Shown here piece after piece: positions 36,401 through 44,389 of a DNA stretch of 64,000 nt. The notes beneath the pieces were generated by a model, which saw only the letters and a list, made by a program, of their open reading frames with translations, was not told the DNA's origin and searched no databases. The stretch comes from Leishmania martiniquensis (taxonomy: Eukaryota; Euglenozoa; Kinetoplastea; Trypanosomatida; Trypanosomatidae), in NCBI RefSeq assembly GCF_017916325.1, contig NC_090137.1:307270-371269 (forward strand). Reading direction: 5' to 3'. Every line of letters begins with the position of its first letter. Positions within the stretch are counted from its first letter, which is position 1. The position numbers were made by a program, and so were the translations under genes.

Positions 36401-37677
36401 TGTACCCGGGTGTGGTGGAAGAGGTGATGGCGCAGCGGCATGCGAATTTCGGTGAGATCGTGGCATCGCTGCAAGCCTGCACCACCTCTCTGGCCCCTCT
36501 TGCTCCCTCAAAGGTCGAGGAGCTGCGTATGTGCCATTGCATGTCGCTGCTGCACATCGGCTGCGTCGCGCACCTTCCACGGCTGCGTAGGCTTTACGTG
36601 AACAACACAGCGGTGCTCGACCGCGGATTCGTCGGCTTCTTTGGCCACGTGGAGGCTCTTCTGCGCACGCAGCTGTGGCTGAGGGCCCACCCAGTCGGGG
36701 TCGGCGCCGATGACACCGAGGCGCTGAGGTCGACTCCAATGCCGGATGAGGCGGCGCTGCTCACCGCTTGGCGGAGGAGTGGTGAAACGGCAGTGGTGGT
36801 ACCGCGAGACGCGCGTGCCGCCTCAGGCAGGGTTCCCACTGACTGCGCTGCCGCCAACGCTGTAAAACCGCCGCACCCACCCGAGTTCGATTTTGTGGTC
36901 GGCGCTTTGGACACCCTCGCGCACGTCTCTCTCTCTTACTGCGTGGAGGTGCGCTGCATCGCTGTCTTCGCCCTCTTCCCTCGACTCGCATCGCTCGATG
37001 TCACCGGGACAGCTGTTGACAGCGCCTCCCTCCTGGCCTTTGTAAACGTGCTGTTGGAGGGCTGCAGCAGCGGGGCTGCCGATGGGTCACCGATGCGACT
37101 CGAGATGGAGGGCAGCGGCCTGCGCCCGAGGGCGATTCGGGCACCGTCCAGGAGAACAGGGCCTGCCGCATCGCTCTCTAGGGGCGGTGACAACACGGAT
37201 AGCACGGCTGTGGAGCCGCCTCGTCGATGCCGCCGTCCATTCGCGCTCACGACGCTTACGCTTGCCTGGTGCCACTACCTCACCGACGTGCGGTGCTGTG
37301 CGGCCGTGCCGTCTCTGCGCCACCTGGACCTATCCGGGGCTCCAGTCGACAACACCAGCATTTTAGCCTTCTCTTCTCGTGAGACGTGTGCGCTGGAATC
37401 TGCCGCGTCAGAGGGGGAAGCGCAGTGGTGGCGGCACCATCGCTGCTCTCTCTTGACGCTGGATGTCAGCGGTTGCCGTCGTGTCACCGACATTGCGCCG
37501 CTCTTCGAGACGCCATCGAACTCCTTTGGGGGCGGCAGCAGCCGGAGGAGGGAGCCCTTGGGATACTGCCATTCAGTCTCCCTGACGGAGCTTCGGCTTC
37601 GCCACTCCGGTGTGACGTCCACGAAAGAAGAGCTTCGCGCCCTCGACCCCTTCGGCCGCTGCGCGTTTGTGCAATAG
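33433..37677 (+). CDS. Large leucine-rich-repeat protein
   Basis: 1414 residues from 'MSDQLSEEEDG'. The first 500 residues are mixed, with several low-complexity stretches. From about residue 530 onward the protein is built of leucine-rich repeats, many of a cysteine-containing type in which a line such as 'LEEMRLTACRSLTRVDALG' alternates with 'LPRLRRVDLHASAV'. Repeats recur at 35590, 35720, 36140, 36280, 36510, 36900, 37240 and 37440, separated by insertions. No signal peptide, membrane helix or GPI signal is seen, so it is an intracellular scaffold rather than a surface LRR antigen. The family and partner are unknown. The open frame extends upstream of 33433 without an ATG. Confidence 0.88.
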   Translation: MSDQLSEEEDGTASTYRSGGGSCVSGPDGADYHGTVDALRLVRDALLMGDWFVERPPLALAFAHPYTRLWCEMWRTEYVGDLYAPAEHKLPVAESLHRARGNGSAGSAAGSPSSFVRIGLRRLRNPAAVADTASPGGADILSRGISLTSPSSVLSSALYATAAQRPIRSLVAPVPTYPEPAAAAEPAPLYDTASVRGIPVVDPTASLFTLETYTEQAFRMPIGMRLGHVRLLTLWLPFDSPSHTAEGNRRARLVRGLFSHVPASVTHSAANKAATCIHAAETERAGGHGPHTLRLPEVSAPHIGAECCGVTVLNSDSDAAATIDEGSDAMAEKDSVYAKEAAKDDDWEAIALEEEGLLEQQPPSISAAEAVATAVPPTTRESCPSLQVTPSARIPSYTSTSHDPSLPAAGTRSTTTAPCDTRAVASAPEQRGNVSVSIEGVCVALPPPCGWWLRRRVRPSSLLQGAPLPLYAHCIDATRQWLDWLEATACATSDRAPSKGGDSPAQAFLCGVSLSGWSTKYVQPTVVSRAEFVRRSVPVKLEDAVSSTLPLRGLHIESSVGALKRLLGGPAAFRGTLIALDTPYLRCADPDVRTGRDRLSVSNDGGVECLGSALLRLPQLRFLCINHGRDVLAEMSSSLPGHSTFHNTCIEELLLHGATGLTARALASVGRCCVSLRTVDLTSTSLTDEELLALVYGTWETLSKESEPAEGPARSSPLVCLEEMRLTACRSLTRVDALGALPRLRRVDLHASAVRQISDLVGCLLLEEVVLTRCEHLTELHPLWRLPRLRCVEADGVRQLQQHRALLPPFASAAEADESDAHFLAPLLRLNLSQAATIRGASVGYLARHLRDASRHATSLVVLLLDHTEVDDNALRALAGFPTEDEEEIGRFTARRLPLASSLRELSLIGCTRVHHLGSLGALPQLTRLVADHSGAERVDGLQHCPALDYLSLSHCTRLWVISPLAFAPSLRCVDVSGTPVNDSALLRFVYPGVVEEVMAQRHANFGEIVASLQACTTSLAPLAPSKVEELRMCHCMSLLHIGCVAHLPRLRRLYVNNTAVLDRGFVGFFGHVEALLRTQLWLRAHPVGVGADDTEALRSTPMPDEAALLTAWRRSGETAVVVPRDARAASGRVPTDCAAANAVKPPHPPEFDFVVGALDTLAHVSLSYCVEVRCIAVFALFPRLASLDVTGTAVDSASLLAFVNVLLEGCSSGAADGSPMRLEMEGSGLRPRAIRAPSRRTGPAASLSRGGDNTDSTAVEPPRRCRRPFALTTLTLAWCHYLTDVRCCAAVPSLRHLDLSGAPVDNTSILAFSSRETCALESAASEGEAQWWRHHRCSLLTLDVSGCRRVTDIAPLFETPSNSFGGGSSRRREPLGYCHSVSLTELRLRHSGVTSTKEELRALDPFGRCAFVQ

Positions 37678-38221
37678 GGCTGTCTGTCGAGTACGCTCGT
37701 ATGTGGGCGGCGTGGGCCGCGCCGACGCACGTCTCCCATCCCTCCGTCTCCCATCGGCGTCTTTGACTGCGCCGCCTCCGTCCTTCGCCGGACCGCCTCC
37801 GCCACTGCTGATCGCCCCTTTTCCTCTTTCGCAAGCGCTCGCGTGAGCCTTTCGTCTCCTCCTCGGCGGAGCTGCACGCATGTGCAGCAGTGGGGGCGAC
37901 GGATGCTGTGCTGTGCTGCACTCACCTCACGATGCCGTCCCTTTTCCGTCTTCGCATGGCCCTCACAGTGGAGGCGACACTATCGACAACCGGGCTGAAC
38001 GGCGTACTGCGCTAGCTGCGAGCGTCAAAGATATCTCCTCCTCCTCCCACCCTCATCATCATCGCCTTTCTTTCTCTCCCCTTTCTCGTCGACGGCGTCG
38101 CAGCTCAGACCATTGGAGTACGACGAGGGACGACGCACGCCATCGTCGTACTCCCCTCCCCCAAACATCTCACCCACGGACCCGCCGCGCAAAGTGGCGT
38201 GATCACCAACTCGTGGGGGAC
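37678..38221 (+). other. Intergenic region with splice signals
   Basis: No separate gene. An in-frame ATG at 37880 lies before pyrimidine tracts at about 38040-38095 and 38150-38165. The first AG after the second tract is 38193-38194, which leaves 38222 as the expected start codon of the next gene. Confidence 0.6.
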
Positions 38222-39166
38222 ATGACGAGCACAGATGCGGAGGGCTCACCAGTGGAGGCGCCGCCCTTGCCGACAGACAAAAGACGCCTTAATCCCAGTG
38301 ATACTACCACAAGCAACTCGCTCCCACCTGCGAGCACAGCCGCGCCCTCCGAGGAGCTGCAGCGGTTGACGGCGCTGGGCACGCTGCTCGTCAACATGGG
38401 CGCTGCTTCTGAGGAGAAGGTCTTCGGCATGAAAGACTCAGCCCCCATGCTTGCATACCGGGATCATCGCATGCACGATCTCCTCGTCATCAACCGCCCA
38501 CAGGACGACGCGGCCGCGCACCCGTTTACTTGGTACAAACCATGGACGTGGTGGGGCAGCGGTGCGCAGGTGTCGCCAATCGTGGTGCAGAGGAGGTCGG
38601 CGCCGGAGGAGAGCGCGAGTGCGCCAGTGACGACGGCGCCACCCCCGCGTACTACGAGTACGCAGACAGCAGAGGACGCAGTGGCCACACCGTCGTCGGA
38701 TGCCGCGGCACCCAAGGCGGCGCCGCCGAAGAGGAAGAAGGGGCTGCCTGTGGTGGACATGCGCCCATTGACGGACGAGGAAGTGGATGTCCTCACCCCC
38801 GCCGTGCGTGACGAGCGTGCAAAGCTACTGCGCTCCGAGAAGCATATCCACGAGACGCTCCAGAGTATGGAAGACACGCGATACCGCTACCTCGTGCCGT
38901 CCCGTGAGCTCAAGTGTGAAGCTGAGGTGATGGAGGTGGTGCGGTGCTACGCAGAGCGCAATCAAGCGAAGGCCGCCTCTCTCGTCGCTCATTGCAGTGA
39001 CGCTCCGTCGGGAGAAGCTGCTGCATCGCACAACAGGGCGAGCGATTTAGGAGAGAGGGCAGTCGTGCGGACGGACTTATTGGCATGTGGACCGCACGTA
39101 CAACGCCTCAAGGCCTGTGCAGAGTCGATGGTGACGAAATACAGCCGAGAGGGCGAGTTGGCGTAA
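38222..39166 (+). CDS. Twin CX9C (CHCH) protein, probable mitochondrial intermembrane-space protein
   Basis: 314 residues from 'MTSTDAEGSP'. The C-terminal part has two CX9C motifs: Cys232/Cys242 ('CEAEVMEVVRC') and Cys289/Cys299 ('CGPHVQRLKAC'). These form the helical hairpin held by disulphides in proteins imported by the Mia40/Erv1-type pathway. The loop between them is unusually long (about 46 residues) and contains a further cysteine (258). The N-terminal two thirds are Ala/Pro/Ser/Thr-rich with a Trp-rich patch ('FTWYKPWTWW', 102-111). There is no cleavable presequence, as expected for this class. CHCH proteins include MICOS components (Mic19-like) and respiratory-complex assembly factors, and I cannot choose between these. 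A longer version from ATG 37880 would add 114 residues that look like translated UTR. Confidence 0.8.
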   Translation: MTSTDAEGSPVEAPPLPTDKRRLNPSDTTTSNSLPPASTAAPSEELQRLTALGTLLVNMGAASEEKVFGMKDSAPMLAYRDHRMHDLLVINRPQDDAAAHPFTWYKPWTWWGSGAQVSPIVVQRRSAPEESASAPVTTAPPPRTTSTQTAEDAVATPSSDAAAPKAAPPKRKKGLPVVDMRPLTDEEVDVLTPAVRDERAKLLRSEKHIHETLQSMEDTRYRYLVPSRELKCEAEVMEVVRCYAERNQAKAASLVAHCSDAPSGEAAASHNRASDLGERAVVRTDLLACGPHVQRLKACAESMVTKYSREGELA

Positions 39167-39699
39167 GGAGAGAAGGAATGGGGAGGGGGAGGGGGCGGCC
39201 GCGTACAACTGGAGGACGCGCCGACTTGCCACTCACCTCTGCTCCGCGCCGAGGCACCGTTTCGCCTTTTTTTTCCCTCTTGTGAAGGCGTCCCGCGCGC
39301 TGAAGCGGTCAAACCGAACGTGAAGTCGGACTTGTCGCGTGTGAGTGTGTGTGAGTGCCCGTGTGTGTGTGGGGGGCGAGAGGGATGTCTTACGTGGCGT
39401 CGTATCTGCGGCGAGCGCGTGCGTGTGGATGCGGTGTCGCTCATCAGTCTCGCGCGCTCTTTCTTTCTCCTGGGATGCTGTGCGGCTTTCTGTCCGTCCT
39501 CTTCACTGCTCTCCCCTCATTTCCCCTCTTCGGCCGCGCACAGCTAGCGTACGGTGCTACAACCCAATTCGCTGACCGGCTCACTCTCTCGGCCGCTCAC
39601 TGGCAGCGCACAGCCTGGCATTTCCGCGACTGCTCGACACGCGCGGGCCTTAGCTAAACTTCCCCCCCTCACCCCCTGTGCTGGTTCCCTGCAGAGTAA
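39167..39699 (+). other. Intergenic region
   Basis: No gene seen. There are two pyrimidine tracts: one at about 39459-39538 with AG at 39542-39543, and one at about 39660-39690 with AG at 39693-39694, only five bases before the next start codon. Confidence 0.6.
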
Positions 39700-42489
39700 A
39701 TGACGAGCTCTCGCGCTAGAAGCAACTCGAAACTGCTGAAGCGTCACCAGCGGCAGCAATCTGGCGCGCTCGCCAGGTCGTCTGCAAACAAGTTTACGCT
39801 TCGGCAGAGCCAGTTCGAGCGGCGGCGCGAGGAGGAGCAAGCGCGAGCGCAGCAGCAGATAGACACCGTGTGGAGCACGAGCCGCACCGTAGGGGATGGC
39901 CTCCTGTCAGGAAACGGCCGTGGGCGGGGCGCTGGTGGCTACCCTGCACCTGAGGATGAGGTGCGTGACACCCCTAACCCCTTCGCCCCCTGTCGCAGCG
40001 CCTCGGGAGGCGATGCCTTCTCGGCCACCACTCGGAGTGCGACGATGGGGCTCGAAAAGATGCATTCGCGCTCCACGCGCACCACCCGCCGCATCGACCG
40101 CTTCAACCTGACCACGAGCGCCGACGTGGAAGCGGCGCCCTCACCGTTCTCGCTCATGGGTGTGCGCAGGATACGGGAGGGCGAGGGGGACGCTGTGGCG
40201 AGCTTAGCTGCCGATGGCCGTGCCGAGGAAGGCTTTGCGGCCCCACCAGCCAAAGTAACACGAGCGGAGCGCTTTCGAGAGATGATTGCCAACGGCAAAG
40301 ACCAGCGCGCGCAGCTGCAGCGCGAGCGCGCGAATCGGGACGCGGCCACCGCGCAGCTTGACGCCGAGATCAACGGTCTTCTCCACCTCCTGCCGAAGCG
40401 CAACAAACTCGCGGAGGATCAGGAGGCGTTTGCCCAGTCTGGCACACCGGAAGTTCGTCTCCTGCTTGACTCGTACCGGCGAGGCCACGAGGCGAAGTGC
40501 CTTACTCTCAAGTCCTCCGGTGCCTTCGAAATCCGCACGCTGGCGGAGGCGGCCCGGAGCACCACGAGTCGATCGGCGCCTTCCCAGGAGACAGCTGACC
40601 CGACGTCGCGGGAGAGCGCCACGGCGCGAGATGCGATGCCGTCATTTTTGGATGCGACGGATCGCGCACTGCTGGCGCGCATTCGCTTCGGCGCCGCGCG
40701 ATCGTCGGAGGAGCGCAATAATGAAGTAATCGCCACGGCGGATGCTGTGGCCGGTGCACCATCGATGACCCGGCGGGCTGCTGCGGACGCCGCCGAGGCG
40801 CGCGCGATGGCAAGCGCCAGCGGCGGTGGTCTCCTGGCGGGCTGTGATGACTTCGACGCGATGATGCACTCGTTTCAGATGGATCCGCGCCGTGCGCACG
40901 CTGTGGATCGCACGCTGACGGAGGAGGAAGAGACCGCCAAGGCAGCACAACAGGCGCTCTTGAAGGGGGATCGTCAGCAGGTGCCATCACTGCATCTGCA
41001 GGAGTGCGATCAGACGCAGCTGACGCGAGGGGAGTGGATGGCACAGGGCGGGGATGTTGCCTTTCATATGGACGATGAGTCAGAGGGCGCCAGGGCAGAC
41101 GACGACAACGTGGATATCCCGTCTTCCTTTGAGGGCGACAGCGAGCTTGGCGACAACGGTGACGATGCTGCGGCTGCGGCGGAGTCTGAGCTTGTGGAGG
41201 AAGAGGGGGATGCGGCTGTGGAACGCGTTGGCGGCTCTGCCATTCTCGATCGTCTGCTCGAGCAGCTGGAGCAGGTGGCGACGTCTGCCGCTGAGAACGC
41301 AGCGCCTCGGTCGCAGCGGTTGCACGCACTGCTCGCACAGCTGCACCGCTACGCTGCGCATCACGCCGTGGAAGTGACAAAGGCGTTTCGGCTCGTCCTT
41401 GTCGAGGCGGAGCGTAGCTTCCTGCGGGGCACCCGCCGTGGCGGCATGCGTCAGTCCCTCCTCGTGTACCTCTATGCCATATCGAAGATCTTCCCAGCGT
41501 CGGACTACCGCCACCCTGTGATGACGCCATTTCTTCTCTTCCTGTGCTCAGCCCTGATACAGATGAAGCTCGACTCCCTCGCGGCGGTTCACAGCTACCT
41601 GGTCCTCGCCACTCTCCTCCTGCACTGCCTAAAGGCAGGGTCTGGGCGGTTCTGCGCGGAGGTGGTGGTGGCAGCCCTCAACGTGCTGGCGCTGCAGCTC
41701 CCTCGTGTGGCACTCGAACCCGCGCGATTCCAGGGCACAGTGCTGCCAATGCCCGTGCTGGAGCGCACCGAGCAGGCCCTGCTGGTCTCTGCATCTGCGG
41801 GGACGCCGTTAGTGAGCGACGACACCATCACACAGCGACCGCCGTACCAGCTGGGGCTTTTCGACACCGCCCACTCACCAGAGCGCCTTCTGCTGTGCGC
41901 GTACCGCCTGCTTGAGGAGATGTGCGACATGCACCGCAATACCTCCGCCTTCCCTGTCATGTGTGCTCAGCCCTTTTTAGCGTTTGACGCGCTGCTGCTG
42001 CGGCCACTGTCGTCGTCAGCGGTGCGGACGTGGACGCCGTCTGCGGCGGTGCGTCTAGCTCACGAGGCCCTCGCGGTGAAAGTGAGGGACATTGCCAAGC
42101 ACGTCGAGGAGCATCGCACCCCACTTGCGATGCGCACGTTCCGGCCCCGTCCCCTGCGCCAGTTCGACCCGCTACTGGCAGAGCGTGAGGAGAACGCCGT
42201 GAAAAATGAGGTGCGCCTCATGAAGCGCGGCATCCGCGAGGATAAGAAGAGGCTGATGCGCCATCTGACGGCCGAAGCGACAGTGCAGCGCCGTGCACTG
42301 GAGAAGCGGCACGCCGTAGATGAAGCGATGCGGGAGAAGCGCTACCACAATGTCATGAACCAGCTGCAGCAGCAGCAGCACTCGATGAATGTGGTGGAGT
42401 CCTTGAAGTCACGCGCCAAGTCCAAGTCGCGGAAGGGCTTAAGTGGCGCTCCTACCGCGCCCGCGCCTGCCACTGGCGGCGAAGAATGA
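39700..42489 (+). CDS. NOP14: Nucleolar protein NOP14 homologue
   Basis: 929 residues. Nop14 is part of the small-subunit processome that cleaves pre-18S rRNA and helps 40S assembly in the nucleolus. A basic N-terminus includes 'NKFTLRQSQFERRREEE'. The block 'YDKLLREMxFDPRxxxxDRTKTEEE' of the family appears as 'FDAMMHSFQMDPRRAHAVDRTLTEEE' (about 40855-40930). An acidic stretch at about 41070-41220 is followed by a helical-repeat domain (about 41240-42110). The C-terminal basic helix 'LRQFDPLLAEREENAVKNE...' corresponds to the family's end, and a Lys-rich tail follows. The length agrees with fungal and animal Nop14 (about 810-860), with some insertions. Confidence 0.88.
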   Translation: MTSSRARSNSKLLKRHQRQQSGALARSSANKFTLRQSQFERRREEEQARAQQQIDTVWSTSRTVGDGLLSGNGRGRGAGGYPAPEDEVRDTPNPFAPCRSASGGDAFSATTRSATMGLEKMHSRSTRTTRRIDRFNLTTSADVEAAPSPFSLMGVRRIREGEGDAVASLAADGRAEEGFAAPPAKVTRAERFREMIANGKDQRAQLQRERANRDAATAQLDAEINGLLHLLPKRNKLAEDQEAFAQSGTPEVRLLLDSYRRGHEAKCLTLKSSGAFEIRTLAEAARSTTSRSAPSQETADPTSRESATARDAMPSFLDATDRALLARIRFGAARSSEERNNEVIATADAVAGAPSMTRRAAADAAEARAMASASGGGLLAGCDDFDAMMHSFQMDPRRAHAVDRTLTEEEETAKAAQQALLKGDRQQVPSLHLQECDQTQLTRGEWMAQGGDVAFHMDDESEGARADDDNVDIPSSFEGDSELGDNGDDAAAAAESELVEEEGDAAVERVGGSAILDRLLEQLEQVATSAAENAAPRSQRLHALLAQLHRYAAHHAVEVTKAFRLVLVEAERSFLRGTRRGGMRQSLLVYLYAISKIFPASDYRHPVMTPFLLFLCSALIQMKLDSLAAVHSYLVLATLLLHCLKAGSGRFCAEVVVAALNVLALQLPRVALEPARFQGTVLPMPVLERTEQALLVSASAGTPLVSDDTITQRPPYQLGLFDTAHSPERLLLCAYRLLEEMCDMHRNTSAFPVMCAQPFLAFDALLLRPLSSSAVRTWTPSAAVRLAHEALAVKVRDIAKHVEEHRTPLAMRTFRPRPLRQFDPLLAEREENAVKNEVRLMKRGIREDKKRLMRHLTAEATVQRRALEKRHAVDEAMREKRYHNVMNQLQQQQHSMNVVESLKSRAKSKSRKGLSGAPTAPAPATGGEE

Positions 42490-43447
42490 ACTCGTCGGCT
42501 AACGAATATGCAGACACGCACAGTCTGGTACGCGGCCGTCTCGCGTGCGAACGTGGTGTGTGTGTGTGTGGTCGATGAACGTGTGCTTCGGTTTAACATC
42601 TAAGAGCGAACAACTTAAAGGTGAGGGACGAAAGCTCGCGCGATGGCGTGTGGGCCCACAGCTTACTGTGGGAAGGGGCAGCATGGAGGGGTGGGGCGGA
42701 GTGGAGGAGCAAGCGAGAGCGACGGGGCCGTCAAGGAACGTTGGCGGGGCGGGTGACGCTTCTTTAAGGGGGCTACTCTAAGGTGACTCTCCGCTTGACT
42801 GGACGTGCCCACCGTAGTCTCTCCTGATAGCATTGTCTCCGAAACGGTGCGGCCCGCACTCACCTCCACACGCCACACACGTGTCTGTACACCGAGATGG
42901 AAGCCCTCTCTCTGACGGCGTGAAAGCGCACGCGCTCATGCGGCAACCACTGCCCGACTGTGCTTGTCATTACTTCCTCCCCCCTCCTCTATCGCCCCCG
43001 CAGCGAGGAGTGACACGGGCACGCGCTAGTGAACCTTGCCGGGTTCGCTCCGCTAGTGGATTGGCCTCACGCGTACCTTTAGGTGCCCCACCCAGTCCGC
43101 CCTCAGCGCCCGCCGCCTCCCTTGGCAGCCGCACGAGACACGCAATCTCTTTCTCTCTCTGTGCACGTGCGCACAAACCATTCTGCCCCGTATGACGGGA
43201 ACGCCTCTCCCTCTCCGCTGCTCAATTTTGGGTGCCTTTCCGCCCCACCACTCCACCCGCGTGTGCGCGCACTACGGCGTCAGCTCACCCGACTCTTCTA
43301 TTCTAACCTGGCACAATCGCTACTGCGGCCACGCACACACACGCGCGCGAGGACGTATTTGCCCTGCAGCTCCTCTTTTTTTGTCTACCGCACCGGCCGT
43401 TGGCGCATAGCGCCGCTGTCTCTCCCTCAATTCTAACGGTGCCCAAT
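42490..43447 (+). other. Intergenic region
   Basis: No gene seen. Pyrimidine stretches at about 43360-43390 precede the start at 43448. Confidence 0.55.
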
Positions 43448-44389
43448 ATGTCCGCCAAGGGGGCGAGCCCCGCGCCGGAGCGCAGCTTCGTCGACCGCTT
43501 TGCGCGCAGCCATGCCAGCGCGGCCACGGCGGCGGGTGTTCTCGAGATCGCCTTCTTCCACCCATTCGACACGACGGCAAAGCGACTCATGGCGAACAAG
43601 GGGTCTATCGTGCGCGGCTCCGTGGGGGAGACGGCGGCCAACCTCAACACGATCGTTTTCAAGAAGCACGCCGACGCCGGACTCCTGCGAAAGCTTTGGT
43701 ACCTCTACCCGGGCTCCTTGTACGCCGTCGTGTATAAGGTCTTCCAGCGAGTGTACAAGTTCGCTGGGCAGCCGGTCGTGCGCGACCTCCTCAGCTCCAA
43801 CTACCGCGACGGGTATAAGCGGTGCTTTGGCGAGGCGCACAAGGTGATGGAAGACGCGACGGCGGGCTGCCTCATCGGCCTCGGTGAAGTCTTCCTGCTG
43901 CCGCTGGATCGCTTGAAGGTTTTGAGCCAGACGAACGAGGCCGCCATGCGGGGCGGGCTTCTGCCACTGCTGCGCCAGGAGGGCTTGCGCGGCATGTACG
44001 CGGGCACTGTGGTGACAATGTGCCGCAACGCCCCCGGCTCGTTCTGCCTCTTCGGTGGGACAGCCTTCACGAAGGGGTATATCTTTGGTCTCAGCGATTA
44101 CCGCCACGCGTCTCTCTTCCAAAACATGTGCGCCTCCACCGTTGGCGCGTGCCTGTCTATCGCCATCTCCAACCCGATGGACGTCGTCAAGACTCGTGTG
44201 CAGCACCAGACGGAGGCCGAGCGTCGCAGCGCCGTGGCGACGGCGACCGCGATGCTGAAGGAGGAGGGCGTGCCGTCCTTCTTCAAAGGTCTTACGCCAA
44301 AGATCATCGCCTCCGCACCAAAGCTGATCTTTGCCTACACCATGACGGAGTATTTATTCAAGGTTATGAACGGCTCCAACAAGCACTGA
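43448..44389 (+). CDS. GGC1: Mitochondrial GTP/GDP carrier (GGC1-type mitochondrial carrier family)
   Basis: 313 residues from 'MSAKGASPAPERSF'. This six-helix inner-membrane carrier has the three repeats of the family, marked 'PFDTTAKR' (39-46), 'PLDRLKV' and 'PMDVVKTR'. It follows yeast Ggc1 closely along its length. Examples are 'AGVLEIAFFHPFDTTAKRLM' against 'AGIMEIAVFHPVDTISKRLM', 'YKVFQRVYKFAGQP' against 'YKVLQRVYKYGGQP', 'RNAPGSFCLFGGTAF' against 'RNAPGSFALFGGNAF', and 'FFKGLTPKIIASAPKL' near the end. Ggc1 exchanges GTP for GDP and affects mitochondrial iron handling. The substrate here is inferred from that similarity. The first and second signatures deviate from the standard Px[DE]xx[KR] spacing as in Ggc1 itself. 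Confidence 0.88.
   Translation: MSAKGASPAPERSFVDRFARSHASAATAAGVLEIAFFHPFDTTAKRLMANKGSIVRGSVGETAANLNTIVFKKHADAGLLRKLWYLYPGSLYAVVYKVFQRVYKFAGQPVVRDLLSSNYRDGYKRCFGEAHKVMEDATAGCLIGLGEVFLLPLDRLKVLSQTNEAAMRGGLLPLLRQEGLRGMYAGTVVTMCRNAPGSFCLFGGTAFTKGYIFGLSDYRHASLFQNMCASTVGACLSIAISNPMDVVKTRVQHQTEAERRSAVATATAMLKEEGVPSFFKGLTPKIIASAPKLIFAYTMTEYLFKVMNGSNKH

Noticed and set aside
40508..41530. 340-codon minus-strand open frame opposite NOP14
   Set aside because: Pro/Arg/Ser-rich antisense translation with no family resemblance, opposite a conserved gene.
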